Shown piece after piece: positions 17,932 through 25,546 of a stretch of DNA of 64,000 nucleotides. Positions within the stretch are counted from its first letter, which is position 1. Each line of letters starts with the position of its first letter. The position numbers were made by a program, and so were the translations under genes. The DNA is from Pseudomonas sp. 10-1B (GTDB lineage Bacteria > Pseudomonadota > Gammaproteobacteria > Pseudomonadales > Pseudomonadaceae). The notes beneath the pieces are model-generated. The model saw only the letters and a list, made by a program, of their open reading frames with translations, did no database searches and was not told where the DNA came from. The stretch is from the NCBI RefSeq assembly GCF_000935045.1, contig NZ_JYKS01000023.1:248001-312000 (forward strand), read 5' to 3'.

Positions 17932-19184
17932 ACAGCGACCAGCCGTTCGGCGGCCAGCAGCATGCCTCGGGCGACCCCTATGCGCTCAAGCGCGCGCTGC
18001 ACCGCTTCGCTATCGACGCCATCGAAGACAGCGGCCGCAACCTGTTGGAGGGCACGCGCCCGGCGCTGACCCAATTCGTCCTGGAACAGGTCGGCGACTA
18101 TGTCGCGCGCCTGCGCCTGGCGTTGTCACGTTACGAAATGGAGCGCCTGGCCGAGGAGCTGGTCGACGAGCTGACTGGGTTCGGGCCGCTGGAGGTGCTG
18201 CTGCGTGATGCAAGCGTCACCGAGATCCTGGTCAATGGGCCGCATCGGGTATTCGTCGAACGGGCCGGGCAGTTGCAACAGACCGACCTGCGTTTTATCG
18301 ACGCCCATCACGTCGAGCGGGTCATGCAACGCATCCTCGCCCCGCTGGGGCGGCGCCTGGACGAATCCTCGCCGATGGTCGATGCCCGCCTGCCCGATGG
18401 CAGCCGCGTCAATGCGATCATCCCGCCCGTGGCGCTCGACGGCCCGTGCCTGTCGATCCGCAAGTTCCGCCAGGACATGCTCAAGAGTGCCGACCTGCTC
18501 GCGACCCGCGCCATCGACCAGCACATTTTCGATTTCCTCGAGCGCGCCGTTGGCCGGCGCTGCAATATTCTGGTCAGTGGCGGCACGGGCACCGGCAAGA
18601 CTACCCTGCTCAACATCCTCAGCCAGATGATTGCCCCGCGTGAGCGCCTGGTGACCATCGAAGACATCGCCGAACTGCAACTGCATCACCCCCACGTGGT
18701 GCGCCTGGAAACCCGCCCGCCGAATGCCGAGGGACACGGCGAGATCAAGGCCAGCGAGCTGATCCGCAACGCCTTGCGCATGCGCCCGGACCGCATCTTG
18801 CTGGGTGAAATCCGCGGCACCGAAGTGCTCGACGTACTCACCGCCATGAACACTGGCCACGATGGCTCGATGAGCACGGTGCACGCCAATACCGCACAGG
18901 ATGCACTGCTGCGGCTGGAAACCCTGGTTGGCCTGAGCGGGCGGCAAATTGCCGAGAAAACCTTGCGACAGATGGTTTGCGCGGCGCTGGATGTGGTGAT
19001 CCAGCTGACCCGCCTGCCCGATGGCCGCCGCTGCGTCAGCGAAGTACTCGAAGTGGTTGGCGTGCGCGACGACGTGTATGTGACCAATACCCTGTTCCGC
19101 CTCGATCGCCGCGGCGGCGAAGTTTTCGTGCGCGAGGCGCCACACCCGGCGGGCAGCAAGCTGCGCCATGAAGGTGGGCAGTGA
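17928..19184 (+). CDS. tadA: Tad pilus secretion ATPase TadA/CpaF
   Basis: This 418-residue hexameric GspE/VirB11-type ATPase powers Flp pilus assembly. The N-terminal domain (about 50-190) is followed by Walker A 'ILVSGGTGTGKTTLLNILSQ' (near residue 215-230), the Asp box with TIEDIAELQLHHPHVVRLET, and Walker B MRPDRILLGEIRG with the following His box (HDGSMSTVHANT). Length and motif order fit CpaF. The start ATG at 17928 overlaps the tadZ stop, and the stop region overlaps the GTG start of tadB at 19181. Confidence 0.95.
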   Translation: MNSDQPFGGQQHASGDPYALKRALHRFAIDAIEDSGRNLLEGTRPALTQFVLEQVGDYVARLRLALSRYEMERLAEELVDELTGFGPLEVLLRDASVTEILVNGPHRVFVERAGQLQQTDLRFIDAHHVERVMQRILAPLGRRLDESSPMVDARLPDGSRVNAIIPPVALDGPCLSIRKFRQDMLKSADLLATRAIDQHIFDFLERAVGRRCNILVSGGTGTGKTTLLNILSQMIAPRERLVTIEDIAELQLHHPHVVRLETRPPNAEGHGEIKASELIRNALRMRPDRILLGEIRGTEVLDVLTAMNTGHDGSMSTVHANTAQDALLRLETLVGLSGRQIAEKTLRQMVCAALDVVIQLTRLPDGRRCVSEVLEVVGVRDDVYVTNTLFRLDRRGGEVFVREAPHPAGSKLRHEGGQ

Positions 19185-20062
19185 TCGGCCCACTGCTGCT
19201 GGCACTGGCGCCCCTGTTGCTGGGCGTTTCCTTGGTGCTGTTGCGCCTGGGCCTGTATAAACGCAGCGAAGAGCGGATTCTCCAGCGCCTGGGGCGTGCC
19301 TTGCAGCTGGCAAGCAACAGCAACGCCCGGCGCGACTGGCTCGAGCCGCTGTTGCAGCGTGCGGGGCTTGGCGCAGGCGACTGGCAACCGCAGCGTTGGC
19401 TCCTCGCCTGGCTGGGCCTGGTGCTGCTGGCACTGATCGGAGCGGGTTGGCTAGCGGGCTTGATGGTGCTGACAGGGCTGCCGGTGCTCGCTTATCTCAT
19501 CCTCAGTTGGCTTTGCCGCCAGCGCGCACGGCAGCTTGTGGAGCAGCTACCCGCGCTGCTGGACTATAGCGTGCGCAGCCTCAAGGCCGGGCGAACCCTC
19601 AATGATGCAGTGCTCGGTGGCATCGACAGTGCCCGCGAGCCGCTGCATTCGGCCATGGTCCGGGTGCGACGCAACGTGCAACTGGGCGTACCGCTGGACG
19701 ACGCGATCAACGAACTGGCCGAACTGTACGGCCAGGACGAACTGCGCTTGTTCGCCATGGGCTTGCGCATCAACCAGCACTACGGCGGCAACACCAGCGA
19801 ACTGATGGAAAACCTGATCAAGCTGATCCGCGAGCACGAACAAGGCAGCCGCCAGCTCAAGGCCATGACCGGTGAAACCCGCGTCACCGCGATAATCCTC
19901 GGCGCCTTGCCGGTGTGCATGGTCGGTTACTTCATGCTGGTCAACCCGCACTACCTGTTGGCCATGTGGCAGGACAGCAGCGGGCAGATGATGCTGCTGT
20001 TGGCCTTCGCCCTGCAGGTACTTGGCTGCCTGGCCCTGTGGCGCATGATGAGGAGCCTCTGA
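19181..20062 (+). CDS. tadB: Tad pilus inner-membrane platform protein TadB
   Basis: This 293-residue type II secretion F (GspF-like) membrane protein has N-terminal helices (about 1-20, 83-120). A cytoplasmic T2SSF domain spans about 130-255 (VEQLPALLDYSVRSLKAGRT, 'GGNTSELMENLIKLIREHEQ'), and two helices close the protein. With TadC it forms the inner-membrane platform driven by TadA. Translation starts at GTG 19181 inside the end of tadA. Confidence 0.92.
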   Translation: MIGPLLLALAPLLLGVSLVLLRLGLYKRSEERILQRLGRALQLASNSNARRDWLEPLLQRAGLGAGDWQPQRWLLAWLGLVLLALIGAGWLAGLMVLTGLPVLAYLILSWLCRQRARQLVEQLPALLDYSVRSLKAGRTLNDAVLGGIDSAREPLHSAMVRVRRNVQLGVPLDDAINELAELYGQDELRLFAMGLRINQHYGGNTSELMENLIKLIREHEQGSRQLKAMTGETRVTAIILGALPVCMVGYFMLVNPHYLLAMWQDSSGQMMLLLAFALQVLGCLALWRMMRSL

Positions 20063-20064
20063 GC

Positions 20065-20952
20065 ATGGCCTTGTTACTCTGCGCCTTGTGCTTGCTGATC
20101 GCTGCCTGCTTGCTTGGCCTGCAGGCCGCCCGCCAGTTGCGCGCCCGTTTGCTGGTCGCCCGCCGCCTGCAGGGGCAACTGGCGCGCGAGACGCGCCTGG
20201 GGGAATGGCTGCACTGGTTGGGCAGCAGCCCGCTGGGGCAGCGCTTGCAGAAGCTCGACGGTGAAAGCCAGGCCTTGCTCGACCGCGTCGGTTGGCGCCG
20301 TAGCCGCCAGCGCGCGCTGTTCGCCGCCGTGCAACTGGGATTGCCACTGCTCGCGGCGCTACTGACCTTGCTTGTGCAACAAGGCGTGCTGGGCGGTGAA
20401 GTGACGCACGGCTTGATCTGGCCGCTGTGCGCCTTGGGCGTCGCCTACCTGCTGCCCAAGCGCTTGCTGGCGGTCGCCGCCAAGCGCCGCCAGCAACGTA
20501 TCGCCCTGGAAGTGAGCCTGATGATTCCACTGCTGCGCATCCTCTTCGAAACTGGCCTTGCCGTGGAGCAGGCGCTGCGCGTGCTGAGCCAGGAAGGCCG
20601 GGCACTGGTGCCGGAAATCAGCGCAGAACTGCGCCAGGTGCTGCAGCGGGTGGACTCGGGCCTGGCGCTTGGGCCGGAGTTGGAAAAAGCCGCCCGCGTG
20701 CTGGCCGTGGACGAGTTCATCGATACCTGCGTGATCCTCCAGCAGTTGCTGGTACAGGGCACTGGCGCGATGAAGTCGCTGCTGGCGCTCAAGGACCTGC
20801 TCGACGACCGGCGCCTGACGCGCATGCAGGAACGGGTATCGAAAATGTCGGCAAAGATGTCGGCGGTGATGATGGTGTTTCTGTTCCCGGCGTTGCTCAT
20901 CGTCCTTGCCGGGCCGGGATTTTCTGCACTGGCGCGGGCCTTGAACCCCTAG
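20065..20952 (+). CDS. tadC: Tad pilus inner-membrane platform protein TadC
   Basis: This 295-residue protein is a second GspF-type platform protein. It has an N-terminal helix (about 1-20), a pair near 90-130, a T2SSF domain (about 150-270, 'VSLMIPLLRILFETGLAVEQ', LVQGTGAMKSLLALKDLLDD) and a C-terminal helix (MMVFLFPALLIVLAGPG). I placed the start at ATG 20065, two bases after the tadB stop. An in-frame upstream extension would overlap tadB and lacks hydrophobic character. Confidence 0.92.
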   Translation: MALLLCALCLLIAACLLGLQAARQLRARLLVARRLQGQLARETRLGEWLHWLGSSPLGQRLQKLDGESQALLDRVGWRRSRQRALFAAVQLGLPLLAALLTLLVQQGVLGGEVTHGLIWPLCALGVAYLLPKRLLAVAAKRRQQRIALEVSLMIPLLRILFETGLAVEQALRVLSQEGRALVPEISAELRQVLQRVDSGLALGPELEKAARVLAVDEFIDTCVILQQLLVQGTGAMKSLLALKDLLDDRRLTRMQERVSKMSAKMSAVMMVFLFPALLIVLAGPGFSALARALNP

Positions 20953-20962
20953 GGAGTGATGG

Positions 20963-21664
20963 ATGAAAGTGATCCTGTTGTTCACCGGCCTGATACTGCT
21001 GGCCGGCTGCGCCGGGCAGCCGCCAGCAGAACTGGGGCAATGGTTCGGTACCAGCAGTTGCGGCAAGCCGGACGCCGACCAGCAACTGGCGCTGAACCTG
21101 GCGGACGAGATGCTCAACGACGGGCGCCCGCATGCCAGCCTCGCGCACCTGCAGCAATTGCCAGATAACCTCGACCAGGTGCGCCTGCGCAAAGCCAAGG
21201 TCTCGCGCCTGCTTGGCCTGAGCGAAGCCGAGCCCTTGTACCGCAGCCTGCTCGGCGGTTGCCTGGCGGCAGAAGGCGAGCACGGCCTGGGCCAGCTTGC
21301 CTCGGCCCGTGGTGACGACGTACAGGCCTTGCAGAACCTGCAGCGCGCCGTGCGCCTTGCCCCCACCGACGAGCGGGTGCGCAACGACCTGGGCGTGGTG
21401 TTGATGAGCCTGGGGCGCTATGAACAGGCGCGCTTCGAGTTGCTTACCGCCATCGAGCTCAAGGATGACAACCCGCTGCCCGCGGTCAATCTGGTGGCCC
21501 TGTCACTGCTGCAGAACAACTGGCAGCAAGCGACCGACCTGGTCAGCCGGCTGCAGCTCAAGCCGCTGCAGTTCGCCGAAGCCCAGGCACGCGCCAGGCA
21601 GATCCAGAGCAACGGCCGGGAGCCACTCGCTGCGGCTGATGGCGCAGCTTTTACGCGGCATTGA
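20963..21664 (+). CDS. tadD: TadD-like TPR lipoprotein
   Basis: The protein has 233 residues. Residues 1-16 are a lipoprotein signal ending in the lipobox LAGC (Cys16). Tetratricopeptide helices follow, clearest at about 105-175 (GDDVQALQNLQRAVRLAPTD, then RVRNDLGVVLMSLGRYEQAR and 'LLTAIELKDDNPLPAVNLVA'). TadD-type lipoproteins assist secretin assembly in the outer membrane. The gene follows tadC by 10 bp with GGGAGTGATGG upstream and belongs to the same operon. Confidence 0.9.
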   Translation: MKVILLFTGLILLAGCAGQPPAELGQWFGTSSCGKPDADQQLALNLADEMLNDGRPHASLAHLQQLPDNLDQVRLRKAKVSRLLGLSEAEPLYRSLLGGCLAAEGEHGLGQLASARGDDVQALQNLQRAVRLAPTDERVRNDLGVVLMSLGRYEQARFELLTAIELKDDNPLPAVNLVALSLLQNNWQQATDLVSRLQLKPLQFAEAQARARQIQSNGREPLAAADGAAFTRH

Positions 21665-21680
21665 GCAAGAGGAGAAGCCC

Positions 21681-21944
21681 ATGATCAGGTATGTGATGCT
21701 GCTGGCCTGCTGCGCAAGCGTAGCGCTGGCCTGGGCAGAAGACAGCCCACGCCAGCAGCCGCAAGCGCTGACGGCCACCGAAACGCTGCTGCGGGTGCAA
21801 TCCAGTGGCGAGCAGGCGTCCAGGCGCTTGCAGGTGCAGACGGCGCGGGAGCGCGATCTGTCGAAGCAACGCTGGCTGGAAACCTACAAATATCCCATCC
21901 CGGATTTCTATCGCTGGTCCAAGGTGACTGAATCGAACAACTGA
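21681..21944 (+). CDS. DUF3613 small periplasmic protein
   Basis: The protein has 87 residues. A signal peptide (about 1-19, ending ALAWAED) is followed by a charged helical segment (ETLLRVQSSGEQASRRLQVQ) and the Trp/Tyr-rich end 'QRWLETYKYPIPDFYRWSKV' that typifies DUF3613. Such proteins are found only in pseudomonad-type Tad loci, and their function is unknown. AAGAGGAG lies seven bases before the ATG. It is the last gene of the cpaB operon and is convergent with tadV. Confidence 0.85.
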   Translation: MIRYVMLLACCASVALAWAEDSPRQQPQALTATETLLRVQSSGEQASRRLQVQTARERDLSKQRWLETYKYPIPDFYRWSKVTESNN

Positions 21945-21953
21945 GACACCGCG

Positions 21954-22394
21954 TCACTGAAGACAGATGCTGGTCAGCAAAAAACCGAGCAGCACACAGG
22001 GCGCGAACGGCTGCTTGCCATGCTGCGGCGCTGCGCTGCGCCGCAGCAGCCGTCGCCCGACAGCCCACACCAGCAGCGCAGCCCCGGCACCGATGAAGGT
22101 GCCAAGCACATGGCCCTGGCTGGTGGCCAAGGCCAGCGCGCCAAGCAACTTGACGTCACCGGCACCAAAACGCCCGAGCACATAACCGGGTAACGTCAGT
22201 AGCAGGACGATAGCCAGTGCGATGCCGGCATCACTGGCCTGGGCGCCAAGCAAGGTGCGCCCGGTGGCGAACAACCACACCAGCGCGCAGGCAGCGGCAC
22301 CCAAGGTCAGCACATTGGAAATCTGCCGTTCACGCACATCTTGTCCGCTGCACAAGGCAAGCCACGCAAGCAGCGCAATGCTGGATATTGGCAA
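21954..22394 (-). CDS. tadV: Prepilin peptidase TadV/CpaA (A24 family)
   Basis: This 146-residue membrane aspartyl protease trims Flp and pseudopilin leaders. Both catalytic aspartates are visible: Asp19 in 'LCSGQDVRERQISNVLTLGA' and the Asp of the G-x-G-D motif in GRFGAGDVKLLGAL (near residue 79). There are five to six predicted membrane helices. The first codon appears to be TTG at 22394. The nearby ATG at 22402 is out of frame and I see no in-frame ATG. Its orientation, opposite to both tad blocks around it, gives it its own promoter in the gap before tadE. Confidence 0.9.
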   Translation of the reverse strand: MPISSIALLAWLALCSGQDVRERQISNVLTLGAAACALVWLFATGRTLLGAQASDAGIALAIVLLLTLPGYVLGRFGAGDVKLLGALALATSQGHVLGTFIGAGAALLVWAVGRRLLRRSAAPQHGKQPFAPCVLLGFLLTSICLQ

Positions 22395-22463
22395 TTGGCC
22401 ATCCCTGTTCGGCGAACGGTTCTATGCTGTCATTCAGGACTTCTGGTCAGGGTAGACGCAATC

Positions 22464-22904
22464 ATGCAAGCAGGCCCGGCAGTACGGCAAAAAGGCGCAG
22501 CAGCGCTGGAGTTCGTCTTTGTCTTCATGATCTTTTTTTCGGTGTTCTACGGCCTGGTCAGCTACACCCTGCCAATGCTGATGCTGCAATCGTTCAACCA
22601 GGCCAGCAGCGAGGCCGTGCGCCGCTGCGTCGCCATCGACCCGAACAGCGCCAACTATGCCGCCGATGTAGAGACGCTTGCCCACGCGGTAATTCGCCAG
22701 CAGTTGTCCTGGATGCCCACGGCGCTCGCCTTCCAGGCGAACGATGCGCAGGTGAGCATCGGCCCGGACAAACTGCTGAAAGTCACGATCAGCTACCCCA
22801 AAACGAAACTGACCAATGTGCTGCCGCTGCTGAGGCTACCGCTGATTGGCGAAGTGCCGCGCCTGCCTGAGACGCTGCAGGCCGAAGCGAGCCTGCAGCT
22901 ATGA
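22464..22904 (+). CDS. tadE: TadE-like pseudopilin
   Basis: The protein has 146 residues. A short leader is followed by the TadE signature 'QKGAAALEFVFVFMIFFSVF', which has the conserved Leu-Glu-Phe after the cleavage Gly/Ala and a single membrane helix. The remainder is periplasmic (AVRRCVAIDPNSANYAADVE and following). TadE/TadF pseudopilins are processed by TadV and needed for pilus biogenesis. The ATG at 22464 is preceded only weakly by a ribosome-binding sequence (GGTAGACGC). The stop overlaps the ATG of the sensor kinase gene by four bases, so kinase and pseudopilin are coupled. Confidence 0.88.
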   Translation: MQAGPAVRQKGAAALEFVFVFMIFFSVFYGLVSYTLPMLMLQSFNQASSEAVRRCVAIDPNSANYAADVETLAHAVIRQQLSWMPTALAFQANDAQVSIGPDKLLKVTISYPKTKLTNVLPLLRLPLIGEVPRLPETLQAEASLQL

Positions 22905-25546
22905 GCGGCCTGTTCGACCGCTGGCTTGGCAACCAAGACGCAGAGCCGCTGGCCGAGCTGCCGCCAGCCGTTGGCCTGCAGGTTTGGCTGGATGATCAAG
23001 GGCACGTGCTGCGTCTGTCCGGGCCCTTGCGCACAGTGTTGGCCGCGCCTGGCCAGGCCCCCACGCACGTGCAGCACTACCTGTACCGCCACAGCTGGCT
23101 GGTCGTTGAAGGTGTGCCTGCCGACTGGCAAGGGCAGGCGCTGGACCTGGACTTCGTTACCGTGCACGACCACGCCCTGCATACCCGCGGCTGGCTGCAA
23201 CGCCAGGGCCCGGGCTGGATGCTGCAGCTGTTCGATATCGGCGACTTGCTGCACCAAGGTGCTAGGCACGAGCAGTGGCAAACCCTGCACCAGCTGGCCG
23301 CCGACATCGGCCAGGCAATACGTGACTGCAGCGAAGAGTGGCTGGCGCAGACCACTGCCGAGCAACTACAACACCTGGCCGAACACTGGCACGCTGGCTC
23401 GGTGCGCCTGCTGCTGGCAGACGAGTCCGGCTGGCGGACGCATGCCTGCAGCGAAGGCGACTGGCCCTGGCCCGATGACGAACGCCTGCAACCCTGGCTG
23501 CAAGCACTGCCCGCGCGTTTTCAGCAGGTAGCACCCGATGCAGCGCAATGGCGGGCGCTGTGCGCAGGGTTGCCGCTGTTCCTCCTGCCATACAGCCACG
23601 GCCATGCCATTCAGGCCTGGTTGCTCTGTGCGGGGGCACCAGCAGTGCCTGCGCCAGAGGCGGCCAATGCACTTTTCCAGGCCCTGATCGAGCCGTTGCT
23701 GGCGCGTCTTCGCCAGCACCAGTTGCAACAACGTTCGCGCCATCTGGACGAGCTGCAACAGCAATTGGGCGCCGGGTGGTGGGAGTGGCCACTGCAGGGA
23801 CCACTGCGTTTCGCCCCGGCGCTGGCGGCAAGCCTTGGCCTGCCGCGCGAGGTCAGCATCGAGCAATGGTTGTCGCGCCTGCACCCGGCCGACCGCGAGG
23901 CTGCGCAAATGGCCCTGGAGCAACTGCGCGATGGCGTTACCCTGAGCCTCAGCCTGCGCCTGCTCGAAGCTACCAGCGTGGCCAGCCCGCGCTGGCTGCA
24001 CTGGGTTGGCCAACTGCATGGCCGCCAGGCGTATGGCTTCTTGCTCGACATCAGCGCGCTGAAGGCCCAGGAGCTTCAGGCCGGCGCAGCCCGCGCGCGG
24101 TTGGAGAACCTGATCGCCAGTTCGCCTGCAGTGATCTACATCCAGCGCTACGCCGAAGGCGCGCTGCACAGTGAGTTTTTCAGCGCTAGCCTGGCGCCGA
24201 TGCTGGGCTGGCCCAAGGGCAGTGAGCTGGCGCGGCAGCCGGGCCAGGCAGTGCACCCGGACGACCGCCCGCTATGGCTCGAACGCACTCGCACGCTGCT
24301 GCGCGATGGCCAGGTACGCAGCCGTTATCGCCTGCGCGATCAACTGGGTGGCTATCACTGGGTACTGGACGAAGCCCGCCTGTTGCGTGACGACCTTGGC
24401 CAACCGGTCGAGGTGGTCGGCTTGTGGCTGGATGTCAGCGAAGCGACCGAGGCCGCCGAGCGCGTGCGCCAGAGCGAGGAACGTTACCGGGTGTTGGTGG
24501 AAGACTCGCCAGCGATGATCTGCCGCTACACCCCGGACCTGCAGTTGCTGTTCGGCAACCGGCCGCTTGCCGAACTGCTGGAGTGCACGCCGCAGCAGCT
24601 CAACGGGATGAACCTGGGGCAGTGGATGTCCGACAGCCAGCGCACAACGTTTTTGCATCGGCTCGCCACGCTGACCCCGCAGCAGCCATTGAGCAGCGCA
24701 GAGGTGTGCCTGCAATTGCCAGGGCGCCGCAATGCCTGGTGGGTGTGGGCCGAGCGCGGGCTGTTCGATGACCGCGGGCAACTGTTGGAGGTACAAGCGG
24801 TGGGGCGTGACAACACACCAGTGCGGCACAGCCAGCAGCAACTGCTGCAAGGTGCCAAGATGGCCACCCTGGGCGAATTGGCAACGGGCTTGGTGCATGA
24901 AATCAACCAGCCACTGACTATGCTGCGGCTGGCTGTGATCAACACCCTGAAGCACCTGGGAAGCGGCAGGGCCGATGTCGAATACCTGACGGGCAAACTG
25001 CAGCGCATCGACGCCCAGGTCGAGCGCGCTGCACGCCTGGTCGAGCATCTGCGCAGCTATGGGCGCCGCTCCGAGGTCGAACCCCAGGCGTTCGCTGCGT
25101 GGGTAGCGGTGCATGCTGCGGTGGAGTTGCTGGCTGAAGGGTTGAGCGGCAAGGGCGTTGCGTTGCAAGTCGAGGAGCCAGACCTGTGCCCGGAAGTGCT
25201 GGGCCATGAGGACCAGCTCGAGCAGGTACTGATCAACCTGATCATCAACGCCCGTGACGCGCTGCTAGAGCGGCGGGTTGCCAGCCCTCGGATCAGCGTG
25301 AGCCAGCGCCTTGAGCAAGGGCAGCTGTGCCTGCTGGTGGAAGATAACGGCGGTGGTATCGACCCGCGCCTGCTCGAACGCATCTTCGAAGCATTCTTCA
25401 CCACCAAGCCCGCCGGGGTCGGCACGGGGCTCGGCTTGTCGGTGAGCCACGGTATCGTCGAGGCCATGGGCGGCAGGCTGGAAGCGCGCAACAGCGGCGA
25501 AGGAGCATGCTTCCGGGTGTGGTTGCCGGTCTACAGTGCCAGCTGA
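22901..25546 (+). CDS. PAS-domain sensor histidine kinase of the Tad locus
   Basis: The protein has 881 residues. The N-terminal 380 residues are soluble and carry no recognised signal or membrane segment, with part possibly a degenerate PAS/GAF region. Two PAS domains follow near 400-510 and 525-640 ('SEERYRVLVEDSPAMICRYT'). The dimerisation helix MATLGELATGLVHEINQPLT has its phospho-acceptor His near residue 666. The ATPase domain has N-box IINARDALLE, G1 DNGGGID and G2 GTGLGLSVSHGIVEAMGG. No receiver is attached. Location and PAS architecture recall PprA, which controls Flp pili in P. aeruginosa, but equivalence is not proven. It overlaps tadE by ATGA and the convergent tadG by 16 bases. 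Confidence 0.92.
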   Translation: MSGLFDRWLGNQDAEPLAELPPAVGLQVWLDDQGHVLRLSGPLRTVLAAPGQAPTHVQHYLYRHSWLVVEGVPADWQGQALDLDFVTVHDHALHTRGWLQRQGPGWMLQLFDIGDLLHQGARHEQWQTLHQLAADIGQAIRDCSEEWLAQTTAEQLQHLAEHWHAGSVRLLLADESGWRTHACSEGDWPWPDDERLQPWLQALPARFQQVAPDAAQWRALCAGLPLFLLPYSHGHAIQAWLLCAGAPAVPAPEAANALFQALIEPLLARLRQHQLQQRSRHLDELQQQLGAGWWEWPLQGPLRFAPALAASLGLPREVSIEQWLSRLHPADREAAQMALEQLRDGVTLSLSLRLLEATSVASPRWLHWVGQLHGRQAYGFLLDISALKAQELQAGAARARLENLIASSPAVIYIQRYAEGALHSEFFSASLAPMLGWPKGSELARQPGQAVHPDDRPLWLERTRTLLRDGQVRSRYRLRDQLGGYHWVLDEARLLRDDLGQPVEVVGLWLDVSEATEAAERVRQSEERYRVLVEDSPAMICRYTPDLQLLFGNRPLAELLECTPQQLNGMNLGQWMSDSQRTTFLHRLATLTPQQPLSSAEVCLQLPGRRNAWWVWAERGLFDDRGQLLEVQAVGRDNTPVRHSQQQLLQGAKMATLGELATGLVHEINQPLTMLRLAVINTLKHLGSGRADVEYLTGKLQRIDAQVERAARLVEHLRSYGRRSEVEPQAFAAWVAVHAAVELLAEGLSGKGVALQVEEPDLCPEVLGHEDQLEQVLINLIINARDALLERRVASPRISVSQRLEQGQLCLLVEDNGGGIDPRLLERIFEAFFTTKPAGVGTGLGLSVSHGIVEAMGGRLEARNSGEGACFRVWLPVYSAS

